This document shows positions 45,043-53,424 of a stretch of DNA of 64,000 bases, piece by piece. The number at the start of each line of letters is the position of its first letter. Within the stretch, counting starts at the first letter, position 1. Under the pieces are notes generated by a model that made no database searches, was not told the DNA's origin, and was given only the letters and a program-made list of their open reading frames with translations. Both the position numbers and the translations under genes were made by a program. Origin of the DNA: Lachnoclostridium phytofermentans ISDg. Lineage in GTDB: Bacteria > Bacillota > Clostridia > Lachnospirales > Lachnospiraceae. The stretch lies in assembly GCF_000018685.1 (NCBI RefSeq), contig NC_010001.1, forward strand, positions 4,683,501 to 4,747,500. The letters are read 5' to 3'.

Positions 45043-46490
45043 GGCTCTTTGTCAAGTCTTGGGGTGGGATTCACGGAATCCCGCTCCATTACTTCATTTA
45101 GAGCTATTTTAATGTTTTGGTTTATAATTCATGTTTTTGGGCGTGCCAAATAAGCCTCTTGCCTAGTCGTCCATTTTCTAATTAAATAGTGCAGTGTATA
45201 ATTCTTGTTCGGAATCTATTGAAGTTACGCATTCCAAAAGATAATCTTTTTAGTACCTTGATTTTGTTATTGTAGCCTTCGGTAGGGCCATTTGTATATT
45301 TGTATTTAAAGGCATTTAATATACCTTTTGACCAGTTTCTATAGGTTTTGGCACAGTTCTCAAATTCAGGTATTCCTGATTTTTCAGCTGTTTTAACCCA
45401 ATCCCAGAAAGCTGTTCGTTGATAAGAATACTTTTCGCTTTGGCAAATACCATAGAACCATTCTTTAAGATTGTGAGCTACTCTCAAGTCATCATTGTAA
45501 AGCAACATAAGGTCGCATGCTTTCTTGTTTTCATCCTTAAGCTTGGCGTAGCGAGTTAGTATTAGCTTTCGGCTACGTTTGTAGTATTTTCTGAGGTTTG
45601 CAGACATTGTTTTCTGGAGTCTTTTCCTCACATTTTCAATTGCCCATGTAACATACCGGATGAAATGGTATTTGTCGATAATGATTGTGGCATTAGGGAA
45701 ATAAGCTTTTGCTAAGTCCACGTAAGGCTGCCACATGTCACAGACGAAGAACTTCACACGGTGACGCTCTGCTCGGCTTGTTTCTTTAAAATAGGCACTT
45801 AAATGGCTCTGCGTTCTGTCCGGTAGTATATCTAGAATGCTACGTTTCTTGGCATCCAAAAGAATACATTGGTATTTCCCCGCATCCGTATCTCCCTTGA
45901 ACTCATCAATTGAGATACACTCTGGAAGAGAGGGAGCGGAATAGTTAACGGTGTCTAAAAGCCGGGTAACAGTATTTACTGATACATTCGTTATTTCAGC
46001 AACGGACTTGATATTTATAAGATTTCTGAGTAGGTCTATAATCTTGTAAGATAATCGTAAAGTACGCTGTTGATAAGAGGGAAGGAAATGATATTTTTCC
46101 GTAAATCTTTTACCACACTGGCAGACATAGCGTCTTTTCTTAAGGACCAAATATGTATGTTTCATTTGAAATGGCAGATCCTTAATTTCTTGATTACGGT
46201 AATCATGAATGCGTTTGGTTTGATTACCGCAGCAAGGACAAGTATGTAAAGAAGGAGCTGTTTCAATGAATATCTTTACATAGTGATCAGCATGCACAAC
46301 TTTTTTGATATAAACATCTTTTAAATCTAAAAGATTTCTGGTACAATTAGAGTGCATTTATATGGAACCTCCTTTGGAAGTGTTTGTTTGGACGACGGGC
46401 ATTTTCGGGGAGGCTTCTTTTATTTTATTACATAAAAAGAAGGTTGGGAATATGTTAAATGATACACACCCCAACCTTTATTATAGAACC
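45043..46490. mobile_element. ISL3-family insertion sequence, complete
   Basis: The left end starts GGCTCTTTGTCAAG and the right end, read inward on the other strand, starts GGTTCTATAATAAAG. The roughly 30-bp ends share GG.TCT.T, AA, and a TTGGGGTG.G block, an imperfect inverted repeat. The 8 bases outside both ends are identical, ATTATTTT (45035-45042 and 46491-46498), an 8-bp target duplication as expected for ISL3. The element is 1448 bp with one intact transposase gene. The target is the T-rich tail of a terminator hairpin. Confidence 0.93.
45182..46357 (-). CDS. ISL3 family transposase
   Basis: 391 residues. An N-terminal zinc-ribbon (CPCCGNQT ... CQCGKRF) and a helix-turn-helix region (IKSVAEITNVSVNTVTRLLD) lead into a DDE nuclease: Asp in SIDEFKGD, Asp in FVCDMWQPY with IIIDKYHFIRY, and Glu in NGPTEGYNNKIKVLKRLSFG. 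This is the standard ISL3 pattern. The frame is uninterrupted and both IS ends are present, so the copy could be active. It is transcribed against the flanking genes. Confidence 0.95.
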   Translation of the reverse strand: MHSNCTRNLLDLKDVYIKKVVHADHYVKIFIETAPSLHTCPCCGNQTKRIHDYRNQEIKDLPFQMKHTYLVLKKRRYVCQCGKRFTEKYHFLPSYQQRTLRLSYKIIDLLRNLINIKSVAEITNVSVNTVTRLLDTVNYSAPSLPECISIDEFKGDTDAGKYQCILLDAKKRSILDILPDRTQSHLSAYFKETSRAERHRVKFFVCDMWQPYVDLAKAYFPNATIIIDKYHFIRYVTWAIENVRKRLQKTMSANLRKYYKRSRKLILTRYAKLKDENKKACDLMLLYNDDLRVAHNLKEWFYGICQSEKYSYQRTAFWDWVKTAEKSGIPEFENCAKTYRNWSKGILNAFKYKYTNGPTEGYNNKIKVLKRLSFGMRNFNRFRTRIIHCTI

Positions 46491-46520
46491 ATTATTTTTT
46501 TCTAACAGATGGGGGTAAAG

Positions 46521-48266
46521 ATGAAAGTACATTTTAAGTCAAACAATGAAGTTTCCCTAAAATGGAGTATGATGCGTACTCTAATCTTATGTTGGGTATT
46601 ACCGCTTACAATACTAACAATTATCGTATTTGACTTTGTTTATCATAACTTAAATCAACAGACAGAGCAAACGATTATAAATTCCACAGATAAAGCGGTC
46701 GAAATTTGCCTTTCAAGGATGCAAGATTCTATTACAGCATCGAAAAATGCTTCTTATCTTCCAACTATAAGGGAAAAATATAATCTATATCTTCTTGATA
46801 ATAATAGGCAACAGCTTTACACTAAGGTAACCGAATTCCTAATACAGCAATACAAATTCGATGACCGTTTTCTCAGTACTATGTTAATGTTTACAGAAGA
46901 TCCGCAAGAAGTTTATTGTACATATAGCAACAAATATAAATCTACATATTCCAATGTCCAGTATTTCAAACGTAATGTTTTAACTCAGGTTATGGAAATC
47001 TCGAAAGATTTGGATACTAAGGTGAAGTTCCTTCCAATTGATAATCGTGTTTACATGGTGAGAAATCTTATGACACCAACTTTTGAGCCATATGCTGTAA
47101 TTGTAATGGAACTAAACAATGAGTCTATCTTTGAAAGTATCGGAACCATCTGGGGATACGAAACAGGTACTATCTATAAAAATGGAAGCTTTTTATGGGG
47201 CTCCAAAGAAAATGAATATTTATCCCGCTATGATAAAGTTACCAATCGAAGTATCTACTATAAAAATAAAGGAGATTCTTATGTATATAAAACATTAAAG
47301 TACAATCAAGATGTCCTGACTTTTGTAGCAAAACTAGATAGCGCTGTTATACTCTATGAGATGGATGCATTAAAATATATTGTTACTTTTTCGATTCCTT
47401 TACTAATTGCATTCGCATTCATTGTATTTCGGTTCTTCCATCGAAAGATAACAAAACCGATATTCCAACTAATCTCAGCATCTCATAAAATTGAAGACGG
47501 AGATTATGGAACTCAAATTCAAATAATACAAGGTAGCCAGGAATTTTCTTTCCTTAGCGAAGCATTTAACTCAATGTCCCTAAAACTTAAGCATCAGTTT
47601 GAGCAAATTTTCCTGGAAGAGCTAGCCCTAAAGGATGCTAGAATCATGGCACTACAATCACAAATTAATCCTCACTTTTTAAACAATACCTTAGAGATCA
47701 TAAACTGGGAAGCAAGACTGATGGAAAATTATAAAGTGAGTGGTATGATTGAAGCTTTGTCTACCATTCTAGGTGCGACAATGAATCGAAGACAACAACA
47801 GCATATCCCGCTTGCAGAAGAACTTTCCTATGCAGATGCTTACTTCTTTATCATTTCTACAAGGCTTGGAGAACGGTTTCAAGTTGTTAAGGAAATTGAT
47901 GAAAGTTTATTACAAGTTCCAGTACCTAGGCTTATTATCCAGCCAATTATAGAAAATGCAGTCGAACATGGGATGAATGCACAAAATCAAGGCGTAGTTA
48001 CGCTTCATATTTTTTCCGAAGAGGATAAGTTATTTATTGAGGTACGAAATCAAGGAGAATTAACAGCGATAGACAAAGAGAGAATAGATGCCTTATTAAG
48101 CGACGATTTTGATGTAGAAAATGAGCGTTCCACGAGCCTTGGTATTCGTAATGTTAACCGACGTCTAAAAATCATTTACGGATACGATTGTGGATTATCC
48201 ATCAAAAGTGACAAAGACGGTTCTACAGTAAGTACAATTATAGTCAAATTAAACAAAACAAACTAA
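46521..48266 (+). CDS. Sensor histidine kinase, YesM/LytS type
   Basis: About 581 residues from the ATG at 46521, where GGGGGT lies 4-5 nt upstream; an ATG at 46509 is the alternative. Transmembrane segment 1 lies at about 13-35, an extracellular sensor domain of about 240 residues follows, then a second membrane segment (YIVTFSIPLLIAFAFIVFRFF), HAMP, and the His_kinase domain (LQSQINPHFLNNTLEII). The ATPase domain (PRLIIQPIIENAVEHGM, STSLGIRNVNRRLKIIYG) completes it. This kinase class pairs with AraC-type response regulators next to sugar ABC genes. Here the regulator lies after the ABC genes (51880). The IS element separates this gene from its likely original promoter. Confidence 0.93.
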   Translation: MKVHFKSNNEVSLKWSMMRTLILCWVLPLTILTIIVFDFVYHNLNQQTEQTIINSTDKAVEICLSRMQDSITASKNASYLPTIREKYNLYLLDNNRQQLYTKVTEFLIQQYKFDDRFLSTMLMFTEDPQEVYCTYSNKYKSTYSNVQYFKRNVLTQVMEISKDLDTKVKFLPIDNRVYMVRNLMTPTFEPYAVIVMELNNESIFESIGTIWGYETGTIYKNGSFLWGSKENEYLSRYDKVTNRSIYYKNKGDSYVYKTLKYNQDVLTFVAKLDSAVILYEMDALKYIVTFSIPLLIAFAFIVFRFFHRKITKPIFQLISASHKIEDGDYGTQIQIIQGSQEFSFLSEAFNSMSLKLKHQFEQIFLEELALKDARIMALQSQINPHFLNNTLEIINWEARLMENYKVSGMIEALSTILGATMNRRQQQHIPLAEELSYADAYFFIISTRLGERFQVVKEIDESLLQVPVPRLIIQPIIENAVEHGMNAQNQGVVTLHIFSEEDKLFIEVRNQGELTAIDKERIDALLSDDFDVENERSTSLGIRNVNRRLKIIYGYDCGLSIKSDKDGSTVSTIIVKLNKTN

Positions 48267-48290
48267 GACAAATAATAACAATTCAAAGCA

Positions 48291-48319
48291 TTAACCTTTC
48301 CCCGTTCTTAGGGTATGAT
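48291..48319 (+). promoter_or_regulatory. Candidate promoter of the sugar-binding lipoprotein gene
   Basis: TTAACC (48291-48296), 17 bp, TATGAT (48314-48319), 48 bp before the ATG at 48367. Confidence 0.6.
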
Positions 48320-48366
48320 GGTATCAGATGACAAAAGCATCTAAAAATTTCACGGGAGGTTATTTT

Positions 48367-49716
48367 ATGAAAAAATTACTTGCGTTACTGTTAACTCTTA
48401 CAATGGTAGTATCTATGGCTGCCTGCACTAAGAAAGAGGATCCAGCTACTAATACCCCTGGTAGTAGTACAGATAGCCCTAAAGCTACTGCTACAACGGC
48501 TCCTACGGCTGCACCTAAGAAAGTTACATTAAATGTTACTACTACATATGCCGGAAACGATGGCAATGCTCAGAATTACCAAGACGCTGTCGCTAATTGG
48601 GAAAAATCAACTGGAAACAAAGTGAATGATTCCTCATCAACTTCTGATGAAACTTTTAAAGCTAGAGTTTTAGCAGACTTCGAAACAGGATCTGAACCAG
48701 ACGTATTATTCTTCTTTAACGGTGTGGATTCCAATGCTTTCGTTCAAGCAGGCAAAGTAGTATCTATCGATGAAATTCGTCAATCTTACCCTGACTATGC
48801 ATCTAATATGAAAGATGGCATGTTAGGCGCTTCTCCTGTTGATGGAAAGAACTATTCCGTTCCTGTAAATGGTTACTGGGAAGGTATGTTTGTAAACAAA
48901 GAAGTATGTAAGGCTGCTGGTGTTCAGATTCCAGATGCTAACACTACATGGGATCAGTTCCTTGAGACTTGTCAGAAGATTAAAGATGCAGGCTTTGCTC
49001 CTATCGCTGTTTCTTTAGCAACTGTACCTCACTACTGGTTTGAGTTCTCTATTTACAATTTCTTATCACCATCAACACATAATGTTCTTCCAAAGAACAC
49101 TACTGATACTCAGGGACAGGCATGGGTGAACGGTATTAACGATATTAAGATGCTTTATGAAAAAGGTTATTTCCCAGAAAATACTTTAACAGGTACTGAC
49201 GATGAAACTGTTCAATTATTTATTGATAACAAAGCAGCATTCTTAATCGATGGTTCTTGGAAAGTTGGTGGAATCGAAGGTTTAACAACCGATATTGATA
49301 ATTTTACTGTTACTTATGTTCCAGGAAAGGGCGACAGAAAGACTACAGATATCATCGGTGGATTATCTAGCGGATATTTTATCTCAAAGAAAGCTTGGGA
49401 AGATCCAGATAAGCGTGCTGCTGCTGTTGATTTTATTACTTCCATGACAAGTGATGAGTTAGTTTCTAAATTCGCACAAGTATCGGCTACAGCATTAAAG
49501 AATGGTCCTACAGTAGATGAATCTAAATTATCATCTCTAGCTAAAGATGGCCTTAAGTATGTAAAAGGCGCTACTGGAATGGCTAGCGCTGTAGAAGATC
49601 AGGTTCCAAGAGAGTGTAGAGTTCCTGTTTTTGATGGAATGCCTAATTTAGTAACTGGTAAAAACGATATCGCAGAAGCAATACAAAGCGTTTTAGATTT
49701 AACAGCTGCTCAATAA
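48367..49716 (+). CDS. Extracellular sugar-binding lipoprotein (ABC family 1)
   Basis: 449 residues from the ATG at 48367 (GGGAGG upstream); the frame opens 13 codons earlier without a ribosome binding site. The signal MKKLLALLLTLTMVVSMAAC has lipobox MAAC and is followed by a Thr/Pro/Ala linker. The mature domain is a MalE-like solute-binding fold (FKARVLADFETGSEPDVLFFFNG, NGYWEGMFVNKEVCKAAGV, AAFLIDGSWKVGG). Such proteins bind oligosaccharides and deliver them to the MalFG-like permeases encoded next. The ligand is unknown; the nearby xylanase suggests xylo-oligosaccharides. No ATPase gene is in the cluster, so a shared MsmK-type ATPase elsewhere is expected. Confidence 0.93.
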   Translation: MKKLLALLLTLTMVVSMAACTKKEDPATNTPGSSTDSPKATATTAPTAAPKKVTLNVTTTYAGNDGNAQNYQDAVANWEKSTGNKVNDSSSTSDETFKARVLADFETGSEPDVLFFFNGVDSNAFVQAGKVVSIDEIRQSYPDYASNMKDGMLGASPVDGKNYSVPVNGYWEGMFVNKEVCKAAGVQIPDANTTWDQFLETCQKIKDAGFAPIAVSLATVPHYWFEFSIYNFLSPSTHNVLPKNTTDTQGQAWVNGINDIKMLYEKGYFPENTLTGTDDETVQLFIDNKAAFLIDGSWKVGGIEGLTTDIDNFTVTYVPGKGDRKTTDIIGGLSSGYFISKKAWEDPDKRAAAVDFITSMTSDELVSKFAQVSATALKNGPTVDESKLSSLAKDGLKYVKGATGMASAVEDQVPRECRVPVFDGMPNLVTGKNDIAEAIQSVLDLTAAQ

Positions 49717-49801
49717 TTTTACAAAGGAAAATACAAATTTAACTTTTCTTTGTCGCGAATAAGAGGTGTCTTTAAAGGCCCACTTATTAAAATAAAAAAT
49801 T

Positions 49802-49840
49802 GAGGCCGGAGAAAATGCACTTTCTCTGGCCTTCTTTTAA
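49802..49840 (+). terminator. Intercistronic attenuating terminator
   Basis: AGGCCGGAGAAA (49803-49814) pairs with TTTCTCTGGCCT (49821-49832), followed by TCTTTTA. It lies between the binding-protein gene and the permeases; partial termination here would give the usual excess of binding protein over permease. Confidence 0.75.
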
Positions 49841-49853
49841 GAGAGGAGAAACT

Positions 49854-50735
49854 ATGACAGCTCACATTTATAAAAACAAAAAACCGATAATTTTCTTCCT
49901 CGCACCAGCGTTTGCCTTTATTATCGTATTCTTATATTATCCTTTTATACAGAATATCATCAACAGCTTTCAGGAAATTGCCGGACTTGGTTCTGCAGCA
50001 AAGGGTTGGCAGGATCCATGGTACAGTAATTATACAGCTCTGTTAAAAGATGAAACTATGAGAATTGCTCTAAAAAATACTCTGATCATGTTACTTGTCA
50101 CAGTATTTGGTCAGGTTGGAATTGCTCTTTTACTTTCCATTCTTACTGATCGTGTCTCTCATGGTGCGAAGTTTTTCCGGGTTGTTTATTTCTTCCCAAT
50201 TGTAATATCTGCCACTGCACTCGGTTTATTGTTCTTTCTTATTGTTCTATATGATAAAGGTATGCTCAATCAGCTTCGTGAGTTCTTTGGAGCTACAAAA
50301 TTAGTTGATTTTAAGAGCAAACCTTATGCTTTATTTACTATGATGATTCCTGTTATGTGGCAATACGTCGGGTTTTATTTTATTATCCTTGTAACCGGAT
50401 TAAATAATATTTCCTCTGAGTTATACGAAGCTGCATCAATCGATGGTGCAACACCTTATCAACAGGTAAAATACCTCTCTCTACCACTTCTTCGTAACGT
50501 TATTTGTACCTGTGTTGTTCTTGCAGTAACTGGTTCCTTAAAGGTATTCGATCTTCCTTGGACATTATTCCCTAAAGGAATGTCAGATACTTGGCTCACC
50601 GGATCTTATATGTTCTATCAGGTGTTTAATGCAAACAACGTAGATTATAGTTCTGCTATTGCAGTTGTGATTGTTTTCTTAGGCGTTGTTCTATCAAAAC
50701 TTGTTAACACGATTTTCAAAGAAAAAGAATATTAG
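49854..50735 (+). CDS. Sugar ABC transporter permease, MalF-like
   Basis: 293 residues from the ATG at 49854 (AGAGGAGAAACT upstream). A longer frame from 49800 crosses the terminator hairpin and is rejected. Six membrane segments are visible, starting with PIIFFLAPAFAFIIVFLYYPF. The ATPase-docking EAA loop is LYEAASIDGATPYQQVKYLSLPLL. It is the first of a permease pair and is followed after 12 bp by the MalG-like partner. The specificity is set by the binding protein upstream. Confidence 0.93.
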   Translation: MTAHIYKNKKPIIFFLAPAFAFIIVFLYYPFIQNIINSFQEIAGLGSAAKGWQDPWYSNYTALLKDETMRIALKNTLIMLLVTVFGQVGIALLLSILTDRVSHGAKFFRVVYFFPIVISATALGLLFFLIVLYDKGMLNQLREFFGATKLVDFKSKPYALFTMMIPVMWQYVGFYFIILVTGLNNISSELYEAASIDGATPYQQVKYLSLPLLRNVICTCVVLAVTGSLKVFDLPWTLFPKGMSDTWLTGSYMFYQVFNANNVDYSSAIAVVIVFLGVVLSKLVNTIFKEKEY

Positions 50736-50747
50736 AGGAGGGTTGCT

Positions 50748-51623
50748 ATGAAAACTACTACAGTGAAAAACAAAAGAAAAATCTCCATAGGGCAACCCAT
50801 CATCTATTTATTATTAAGTCTTTGGGCTTTAACTACGATTTATCCAATTGTATGGGTTGTATTAAATTCATTTAAAGACCGAAGATACATCTTAAAAAAT
50901 TCCTTTTCGCTGCCTATAGGAGATATTTTTACCCTTAGTAACTACGAATTAGCATTTCGGCGTGTAAATATACTCAGTGCTTATAAAAATAGTTTAATAA
51001 TCTCCACAACTGTAGCTGTGACTGTTATTATATTTGCAGGTTTAGCCTCTTACGTATTAGTAAGATATGAGTTTCGTTTAAAGAAATTATTATATGGTTT
51101 AGTAATTGCAGGTATGATGTTTCCTGTATACTCGACAATTATTCCTGTATTTCGTATGGAATATTCCTGGGGTATTGTAAATACCGATAAACTATACTTA
51201 TCCCTACTCTCCTGCGCTCTTCCGCAAATAGCTGGTAACTTATCCTTTGCTATTGTCGTATTAATGGGATATATTAAAAGTCTTCCAATAGAGCTAGAAG
51301 AAGCTGCTTACATGGAGGGATGCAATATTTTTCAAATTTTCTTCCGTGTTATTGTTCCGTTAACCAAACCATCTTTTGCTACGGTTTCCATCTTCTCCTT
51401 TTTATGGAGCTATAATGATTTATTTACTCAGATGTTCTTTTTACGTACCAAGACACAGTGGACTATTACTAATTTATTGAATCAATTAACTTCCCAGGAA
51501 GGTACTAACTACGGACTTATGGCATCTGCGGTAACACTGGTAATAATTCCGATTTTAATCTTATATATCTTCTTACAGAAATATATCATTAAAGGAATGA
51601 CTGCAGGTGCGGTCAAGGGTTGA
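50748..51623 (+). CDS. Sugar ABC transporter permease, MalG-like
   Basis: 291 residues with six membrane segments. The EAA loop ELEEAAYMEGCNIFQIFFRVIVPLTKP and the C-terminal IIKGMTAGAVKG are typical of the MalG half of carbohydrate ABC importers (CUT1). A GAGGAGGG ribosome binding site precedes the ATG. The heterodimer with the preceding permease forms the channel. The energy-coupling ATPase is not encoded here. Confidence 0.93.
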   Translation: MKTTTVKNKRKISIGQPIIYLLLSLWALTTIYPIVWVVLNSFKDRRYILKNSFSLPIGDIFTLSNYELAFRRVNILSAYKNSLIISTTVAVTVIIFAGLASYVLVRYEFRLKKLLYGLVIAGMMFPVYSTIIPVFRMEYSWGIVNTDKLYLSLLSCALPQIAGNLSFAIVVLMGYIKSLPIELEEAAYMEGCNIFQIFFRVIVPLTKPSFATVSIFSFLWSYNDLFTQMFFLRTKTQWTITNLLNQLTSQEGTNYGLMASAVTLVIIPILILYIFLQKYIIKGMTAGAVKG

Positions 51624-51629
51624 TTTTTG

Positions 51630-51695
51630 TGGTATAATCTTAGTGTAGAACTAAGCCATATCTGATTTAGTTCTAAATATGAATTAGTTCTACAC
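51630..51695 (+). promoter_or_regulatory. Extended -10 promoter and switch-like hairpin of the response regulator gene
   Basis: TGGTATAAT (51630-51638) is an extended -10 box. The expected transcript starts near GTGTAGAACTAA (51643-51654), which can pair fully with TTAGTTCTACAC (51684-51695) or partly with TTAGTTCTA (51667-51675). The two partners are mutually exclusive. The remaining leader, to the start at 51880, is AT-rich. Confidence 0.55.
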
Positions 51696-51879
51696 ACATT
51701 AGATGGCTAGCTTTGAAGCGTTTACTGTTATAGCATGAGGAATATGCTAATAAATTTCGTATATCTCCATGTAAAGCCTCATACTATGAATAAAAAAAGC
51801 TAGTATCTAAGATATTAATATCCACATAACTATTAACCTTAAATACATAAGCGTGAGAACAGGCTGACAGGAGGTTGCC

Positions 51880-52659
51880 ATGTACAAGGTAATTATCATT
51901 GATGACGAACCGGTTATCGTAAGGGGATTGTCTCAGACAATACCATGGGAGAAACATAATTGTCAGGTCGTAGGCACTGCATTTAATGGAAAAGACGGAC
52001 TAGATTTAATCCGGGACCAAAAGCCAGATATTTTAATATCTGATATCTGTATGCCCGGCATGGATGGCTTAACCATGATAGCAAGTATAAAATCACAATT
52101 TCCAAAGATGCAGATTTGCATCTTGACTGGATTCCGCGATTTTGATTATGCCCAACGGGCTATTTGTCTTGGTGTTACTCGATTTCTATTAAAACCATCT
52201 AAAATGAATGAATTATTAGATGCACTTGATGTTATGACAACCAATCTATCAAGTTCTGATGTTGAGATAAAAAAAGAAGAACTATTGATATCTGACACAG
52301 AACAGCAAGACTCACCAGAAGAGAACACCGCCAGCAGTTTTATCGTGAAGAATGCCTTACAATATATTGATGAAAACTACCAACAAAAAATAATGTTATC
52401 GGAAGTTGCTGAACATATCTATGTCAGCCAATGGCATTTAAGTAAATTACTCCACCGACATACTGGACAAAATTTTTCTGAAATTCTTAATAACGTTCGT
52501 ATAGAAAAGGCAAAAGAATTACTCAATAATCCAGCACTACGTATCGGTGAAGTAGCCGAAAAAGTTGGCTTCGTTGATATGGCACATTTTTCAAGAGTAT
52601 TTAAAAAAATAGTTGGTATTTCTGCAAATGAGTTTCGAAATACAGTACTATCTAAGTAA
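51880..52659 (+). CDS. Response regulator, AraC-type output (YesN-like)
   Basis: 259 residues. The receiver domain (1-120) has the acidic pocket DDE at 8-10, phospho-acceptor Asp55 in DICMPG and the Lys in FLLKPSK. The C-terminal AraC/XylS DNA-binding domain (about 155-259) has both helix-turn-helix units (MLSEVAEHIYVSQWHLSKLLHRHTGQNF; IGEVAEKVGFVDMAHFSRVFKK). It has no long linker domain, unlike some 500-residue YesN proteins. It should be phosphorylated by the kinase at 46521 and activate the ABC genes, and possibly the xylanase gene downstream. It is followed by a strong terminator. Confidence 0.94.
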   Translation: MYKVIIIDDEPVIVRGLSQTIPWEKHNCQVVGTAFNGKDGLDLIRDQKPDILISDICMPGMDGLTMIASIKSQFPKMQICILTGFRDFDYAQRAICLGVTRFLLKPSKMNELLDALDVMTTNLSSSDVEIKKEELLISDTEQQDSPEENTASSFIVKNALQYIDENYQQKIMLSEVAEHIYVSQWHLSKLLHRHTGQNFSEILNNVRIEKAKELLNNPALRIGEVAEKVGFVDMAHFSRVFKKIVGISANEFRNTVLSK

Positions 52660-52776
52660 TATACATAACAAAAATATCATTTCTCTTTCGTGTAGATTGG
52701 CAATAAGGACCTCTCCTATCGTCCCATGCCTAGACAAGAAAGCAAACCCAACCATAGAGCTTTCTTGTTGAAAGAA

Positions 52777-52807
52777 AAAGGCTGTGACCCTCTCACAGCC
52801 TTTTTTT
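52777..52807 (+). terminator. Terminator of the response regulator gene
   Basis: GGCTGTGA (52780-52787) pairs with TCACAGCC (52793-52800) around CCCTC, followed by seven T. Confidence 0.92.
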
Positions 52808-52809
52808 GA

Positions 52810-52838
52810 TTGACGAATAAATACAAAAGTGTTAGAAT
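52810..52838 (+). promoter_or_regulatory. Promoter of tRNA-Gly
   Basis: TTGACG (52810-52815), 17-bp spacer, TAGAAT (52833-52838), 18 bp before the tRNA 5' end. Confidence 0.8.
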
Positions 52839-52855
52839 AATATGGTAATATTCAA

Positions 52856-52926
52856 GCGGATATAGTTCAATGGTAGAATATGAGCTTCCCAAGCTTAGGA
52901 TGCGGGTTCGATTCCCGTTATCCGCT
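52856..52926 (+). tRNA. tRNA-Gly (anticodon CCC)
   Basis: A full cloverleaf can be drawn. The acceptor stem GCGGATA pairs with TATCCGC and the discriminator is T. The anticodon stem TGAGC/GCTTA carries the loop TTCCCAA, so the anticodon is CCC. The T arm is GCGGG-TTCGATT-CCCGT. The 3' CCA is not encoded, which requires the CCA-adding enzyme. The gene stands alone, with its own promoter and terminator. Confidence 0.95.
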
Positions 52927-52939
52927 GGAGAAAGAAAGA

Positions 52940-52971
52940 GAGCATCAGCCCCGAAAGCTGATGCTCTTTTT
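52940..52971 (+). terminator. Terminator of tRNA-Gly
   Basis: GAGCATCAGC (52940-52949) pairs with GCTGATGCTC (52957-52966), followed by TTTTT. Confidence 0.92.
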
Positions 52972-53122
52972 CACGTGTCTTAACTGAAGTCAATAGTCAC
53001 CAGCTCAAGTCTGTAATATGACGCTCTTTGAAGTAAACAAAAAAAATACTAAAAGTGGAAACCGGGAACATTGGAATGTTTTGTAATTTATACACTAATC
53101 AATACATGATTTATTGACAATG

Positions 53123-53164
53123 TTGCACATTGAATTTCTAACTTGTATACACTAGTATACAAGT
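53123..53164 (+). promoter_or_regulatory. Palindromic operator overlapping a candidate promoter of the xylanase gene
   Basis: ACTTGTATAC (53141-53150) and GTATACAAGT (53155-53164) are perfect 10-bp arms around ACTA. TATACA (53146-53151) inside the palindrome could be a -10 box for TTGCAC (53123-53128, 17-bp spacing). A perfect TTGACA lies slightly upstream (53114-53119) but is badly spaced for it. Confidence 0.5.
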
Positions 53165-53303
53165 ATGCATGCTTAAGCCACTTAGTCTCGTGAGGTTGTT
53201 ACTATTACCTATATACAAGCCATTAACCAGTACCCAATCACATTAAGTGTGAAGATATAGAAGGAGGTGTTCGTAACCGAGAGAATCAAACAGAACATGG
53301 GAC

Positions 53304-53354
53304 GTCTCACCCAATAAAAGATCGTTTGGCCACACTGCGCGTTAGCAGTGAGAC
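53304..53354 (+). promoter_or_regulatory. Leader with two competing stems before the xylanase gene
   Basis: GTCTCAC (53304-53310) can pair with GTGAGAC (53348-53354). CACTGC (53333-53338) can pair with GCAGTG (53345-53350). The two stems share bases 53348-53350 and so exclude each other. They lie 70-120 bp before the start codon in a leader of at least 250 nt (53165-53424). I recognise no known riboswitch class. Confidence 0.4.
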
Positions 53355-53424
53355 TGAAAAAGGAGAACCCCAACTCCAGAATAAAAGAGGCAAAATATAT
53401 CATTTTAATGGGAGGTAAATTAAT

